From assembly GCF_000225465.1 (NCBI RefSeq), contig NC_017259.1, positions 551,381-615,380 on the forward strand: a DNA stretch of 64,000 nt. The letters are read 5' to 3'. Under the pieces are notes generated by a model. It had not been told where the DNA came from. It ran no database searches and saw only the letters and a list, made by a program, of their open reading frames with translations. Shown one piece after another: positions 61,795-64,000 of the stretch. Position 1 is the stretch's first letter; every line of letters starts with the position of its first letter. This DNA is from Buchnera aphidicola str. Ua (Uroleucon ambrosiae). GTDB lineage: Bacteria; Pseudomonadota; Gammaproteobacteria; Enterobacterales; Enterobacteriaceae. The translations under genes were made by a program, and so were the position numbers.

Positions 61795-63143
61795 TCGTGA
61801 TTTTTCTTTGCATATGGATTTAAATTTTCTTTAAATTTTATTTGGATAGGAGTACCTTTGATTTTAAGAGTATTATAAAAAAAATTTATTAAATATTTCT
61901 TATATGATAATGATATATTTTTTATTCGATTACCATGTATAATGATTTTTGGTGGATTAGAACTTCCTAAATGTGCATATTTTAACTTAATTTTTTGTCC
62001 TTTAATCATAGGTGGTTGATGTTTTTTTACTGCAATATGCATTGTTTTTGTTAGTATAGCTGTACTGATTTTTTTTTGAGATTCTTGATAAGACTCATAA
62101 ATAGAGTTAAATATTTGAAAAATACCTTTTTTATATAATGCAGATATAAAATGTATTCTTAAAAAATGAAGAAATTTTATTTTATGTTTAATAATTTCTT
62201 CTATTTTTTTTCTTTCTATTGCATTTAATAAATCACATTTATTTATAATAATAACAACACCTTTTCCAGAATTGATAATGAAATTAGCTAATGATAAATC
62301 TCGATGACATATTGTAATACTTGCATCTATTATTAATAATACAATATTTGATTTTTCAATTGTTTGCAGTGTTTTAATAATTGAAAATTTTTCAATAATA
62401 TTAGTGTTTCGTTTTTTTTTAGATACTCCTGCTGTATCAATTAAAATATAATTTTTATTATTATATATTATTGGTATTGATATGCTATCTAATGTTGTTC
62501 CTGGTACATGACATGTAATCATTCTTTCTTCATTTAAAATACTATTAATTAAAGTAGATTTTCCTACATTTGGTTTACCAATAAAAGCGATTTTTATTGG
62601 TAATTTTTCTATTTTGTTATTGTTGTTTTTCGTTTTTTGAAATGTTTTTTCTATCCATGGGGCTAAATATTTGTTTTTTAAAGTATTTATACCTTGATTA
62701 TGAATAGCAGAAATTTTTTGAATTTTTTTAAATCCTAATGAATAAAATTCATTTATATTAGAAATTTTATTAATACCATCAATTTTATTAATAATTAAAA
62801 TAGTTTTTTTATGATATTTTCTTATTATTTTGGAAATTTCATTTTCTTGCGGCATTAATCCATCATGAGCATCTACTATAAATAAAATTAAATTTGATTC
62901 TTGTATTGCTTGTAATGTTTGTATGCATGCTTTTTTTTCTATTTCATTGCATTTTATATCTAATCCTGCTGTATCAATTAATATTACTTTTTGATCTGAT
63001 TCTAATTGACAATAACCATATTGTCTATCTCTAGTAATTCCTTGATAATTTGCTACTAGTGCGTTTTTTGTTTTTGTTAGAACATTAAATAAAGTTGACT
63101 TTCCGACATTAGTACGGCCAATTAGCACAATAATAGGTATCAT
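61791..63143 (-). CDS. der: GTPase Der (EngA)
   Basis: Der is a double GTPase needed for 50S assembly. I start at [17 protein letters not shown] (ATG 63143; 450 residues), aligning with E. coli MVPVVALVGRPNVGKST; the in-frame ATG at 63209 adds 22 unmatched residues. G domain 1 has the P-loop GRTNVGKST and NKID, G domain 2 has [19 protein letters not shown] and NKCDLL, and the C-terminal KH-like domain has [18 protein letters not shown]. The acidic inter-domain linker and the basic C-terminal tail of E. coli (490) are cut down. yfgM lies upstream; the E. coli gene bamB between them is gone. Confidence 0.96.
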   Translation of the reverse strand: MIPIIVLIGRTNVGKSTLFNVLTKTKNALVANYQGITRDRQYGYCQLESDQKVILIDTAGLDIKCNEIEKKACIQTLQAIQESNLILFIVDAHDGLMPQENEISKIIRKYHKKTILIINKIDGINKISNINEFYSLGFKKIQKISAIHNQGINTLKNKYLAPWIEKTFQKTKNNNNKIEKLPIKIAFIGKPNVGKSTLINSILNEERMITCHVPGTTLDSISIPIIYNNKNYILIDTAGVSKKKRNTNIIEKFSIIKTLQTIEKSNIVLLIIDASITICHRDLSLANFIINSGKGVVIIINKCDLLNAIERKKIEEIIKHKIKFLHFLRIHFISALYKKGIFQIFNSIYESYQESQKKISTAILTKTMHIAVKKHQPPMIKGQKIKLKYAHLGSSNPPKIIIHGNRIKNISLSYKKYLINFFYNTLKIKGTPIQIKFKENLNPYAKKNHD

Positions 63144-63221
63144 TTTTATTATATACTCTTGTTTAAAAATTTTTTTTAAATAAAAACGTTGTATGTTTTT
63201 GTTTTGCATTTATTATTTTTT

Positions 63222-63809
63222 TTAGTCTTTTATATTGTTTATTTTCATATTAATTATTTCTTTAGATGCATTAGAATTTTCTGTTAATAAACTTTTCTTC
63301 CAAGATTGAATGGCTTCCTTTTTCTTGTTTATATTGATAAATATATCACCTTTTATTTGTTCAATAATATTATCCCAATTATGATTGTGAATTTGTTTAA
63401 GTATTTCTATTGCTTGTTTATTTTGATTTTTTTCTATCTTTATTTTTACTATATTTAATTGTAAAAGAATCTTTAAATTTTCTTCTTTGGTATATTCTAA
63501 ACTATTATTTAATGCAATGAATGCTTCGTTTAGTTTGTTGTTTAAAATATATTTTTTTGATAACGATAAAGCAGTTAAAGTGCCATAAATATTTTTGTTT
63601 TTTATAATAAAATTTTCTGCTTCATGTAAATTTTGAACATTTTTATTATTAATTTTTTTAATAATATTTTCATATTTTGACGGGTTTAGATCTTGTTTTT
63701 GATCAGTTTTTTGATTGTTCGTAAATATTTTCCAACATAATATCATTAAACCTATAATAAGAAAAAAAGAAACAATTAAAGAAATATTTTTTTTTGATAT
63801 ATTAAACAT
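63222..63809 (-). CDS. yfgM: Periplasmic-facing TPR protein YfgM (ancillary SecYEG translocon subunit)
   Basis: YfgM is an inner-membrane protein linked to PpiD and the SecYEG translocon. The 195 residues (E. coli 206) have a short cytoplasmic N-terminus, one membrane segment (about residues 9-28) and a TPR-like helical domain with the conserved NIYGTLTALSLSKKYI, NLKILLQLNIVKI, GDIFININKKKEAIQSWKK and the end MKINNIKD (E. coli MKINNLSI). It is upstream of der on the same strand and beside the probable origin. Confidence 0.9.
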   Translation of the reverse strand: MFNISKKNISLIVSFFLIIGLMILCWKIFTNNQKTDQKQDLNPSKYENIIKKINNKNVQNLHEAENFIIKNKNIYGTLTALSLSKKYILNNKLNEAFIALNNSLEYTKEENLKILLQLNIVKIKIEKNQNKQAIEILKQIHNHNWDNIIEQIKGDIFININKKKEAIQSWKKSLLTENSNASKEIINMKINNIKD

Positions 63810-63923
63810 TTTTATTCTCTATATAATGTAATTTTTTTTATTTTTCTGCAATGAATGCAAGTATAAATATTTATAAAAAAATATTGTAGCTAATTTTGTA
63901 TAAAATACTAACATATAAACAAG

Positions 63924-63954
63924 TTATTCACATAAAAAACACTAATTATGCACA
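63924..63954 (+). other. Probable oriC segment: two DnaA boxes
   Basis: TTATTCACA (63924-63932) and TTATGCACA (63946-63954) both fit the DnaA box TTATNCACA, in the same orientation and 22 bases apart, about one double-helix repeat multiple. The flanks (63830-63920) are almost pure A/T, suitable for unwinding. The second box sits inside an inverted repeat ACTAA..TTAGT. In sequenced Buchnera chromosomes the origin lies between yfgM and mnmG (gidA), so mnmG is expected just beyond the right edge. Confidence 0.65.
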
Positions 63955-64000
63955 GTTAGTTAATGTAATAAGTTCTTTAATAATCAATGCTAAAGAATAC

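Overview
The window is chromosomal DNA of Buchnera aphidicola, the obligate aphid endosymbiont. The DNA is extremely AT-rich. Nearly every intact gene is a close, similar-length counterpart of an Escherichia coli housekeeping gene. Many E. coli neighbours are missing from otherwise conserved blocks, and no insertion sequence, prophage or CRISPR array is visible. The retained branched-chain amino acid, deoxyribonucleoside, mannitol and siroheme genes, and the gene order, suit a Buchnera with a fairly large genome from an Aphidinae-type host; I cannot name the strain.

Layout, left to right. (1) 1-8.4 kb: aroK (cut by the edge), tRNA-Ser, deoD-deoB, prfC, nfuA, bioH, ssb, dnaB. (2) 8.6-16.3 kb: gshB-ruvX, hemW, trmB, mutY-yggX, murI, a frameshifted sbcB, tmaR. 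(3) 16.3-26.9 kb: tRNA-Asn, lysidine-type tRNA-Ile, pyrE, dut, cysQ, rpsF-rpsR-rplI, rnr, purA, hflK-hflC, miaA. (4) 26.9-33.8 kb: a 971-base empty spacer, mtlA-mtlD, pgi, orn, tRNA-Gly. (5) 33.8-37.6 kb: a broken amiB, rpmE, an unannotated miniature ftsN-like gene, hslV-hslU. (6) 37.6-46.9 kb: ibpA with a heat-shock-like promoter, fpr, epmA, coaD, a broken orphan gene, rsmJ, pitA, a ynfM-like transporter, dapF. (7) 46.9-57.2 kb: cyaY, hemC and a frameshifted hemD, tRNA-Pro/His/Arg, rho, trxA, rep, ilvC, ilvD, tRNA-Trp. (8) 57.4-64 kb: iscS-iscU-hscB-hscA-fdx, der, yfgM, then an AT-rich segment with two DnaA boxes that is probably part of oriC.

The most interesting signal is the set of genes broken at homopolymer tracts but otherwise well preserved on both sides: sbcB (A8), hemD (A9T8), amiB (T9 and A10) and the 3' end of mtlA (A6). 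Slippage of RNA polymerase at poly(A) tracts, a known phenomenon in Buchnera and Blochmannia, could restore some full-length product. The best candidate for something undescribed is the short gene at 35201-35455, between rpmE and hslV. It sits where E. coli has ftsN and keeps only a basic tail, one membrane segment and the essential FtsN E domain (W83, Y85 and L89 equivalents), while the SPOR domain is gone. Its reading frame is interrupted by one stop codon just after an A17 tract.

How the genes work together: ilvC/ilvD, dapF and aroK belong to essential amino acid supply to the host. iscSU-hscBA-fdx with nfuA and cyaY form a reduced Fe-S system. cysQ and hemC/hemD fit sulfate assimilation, since siroheme is the sulfite reductase cofactor. 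mtlA-mtlD-pgi feed imported mannitol into glycolysis. dnaB, ssb, rep and mutY are what this window holds of replication and repair.
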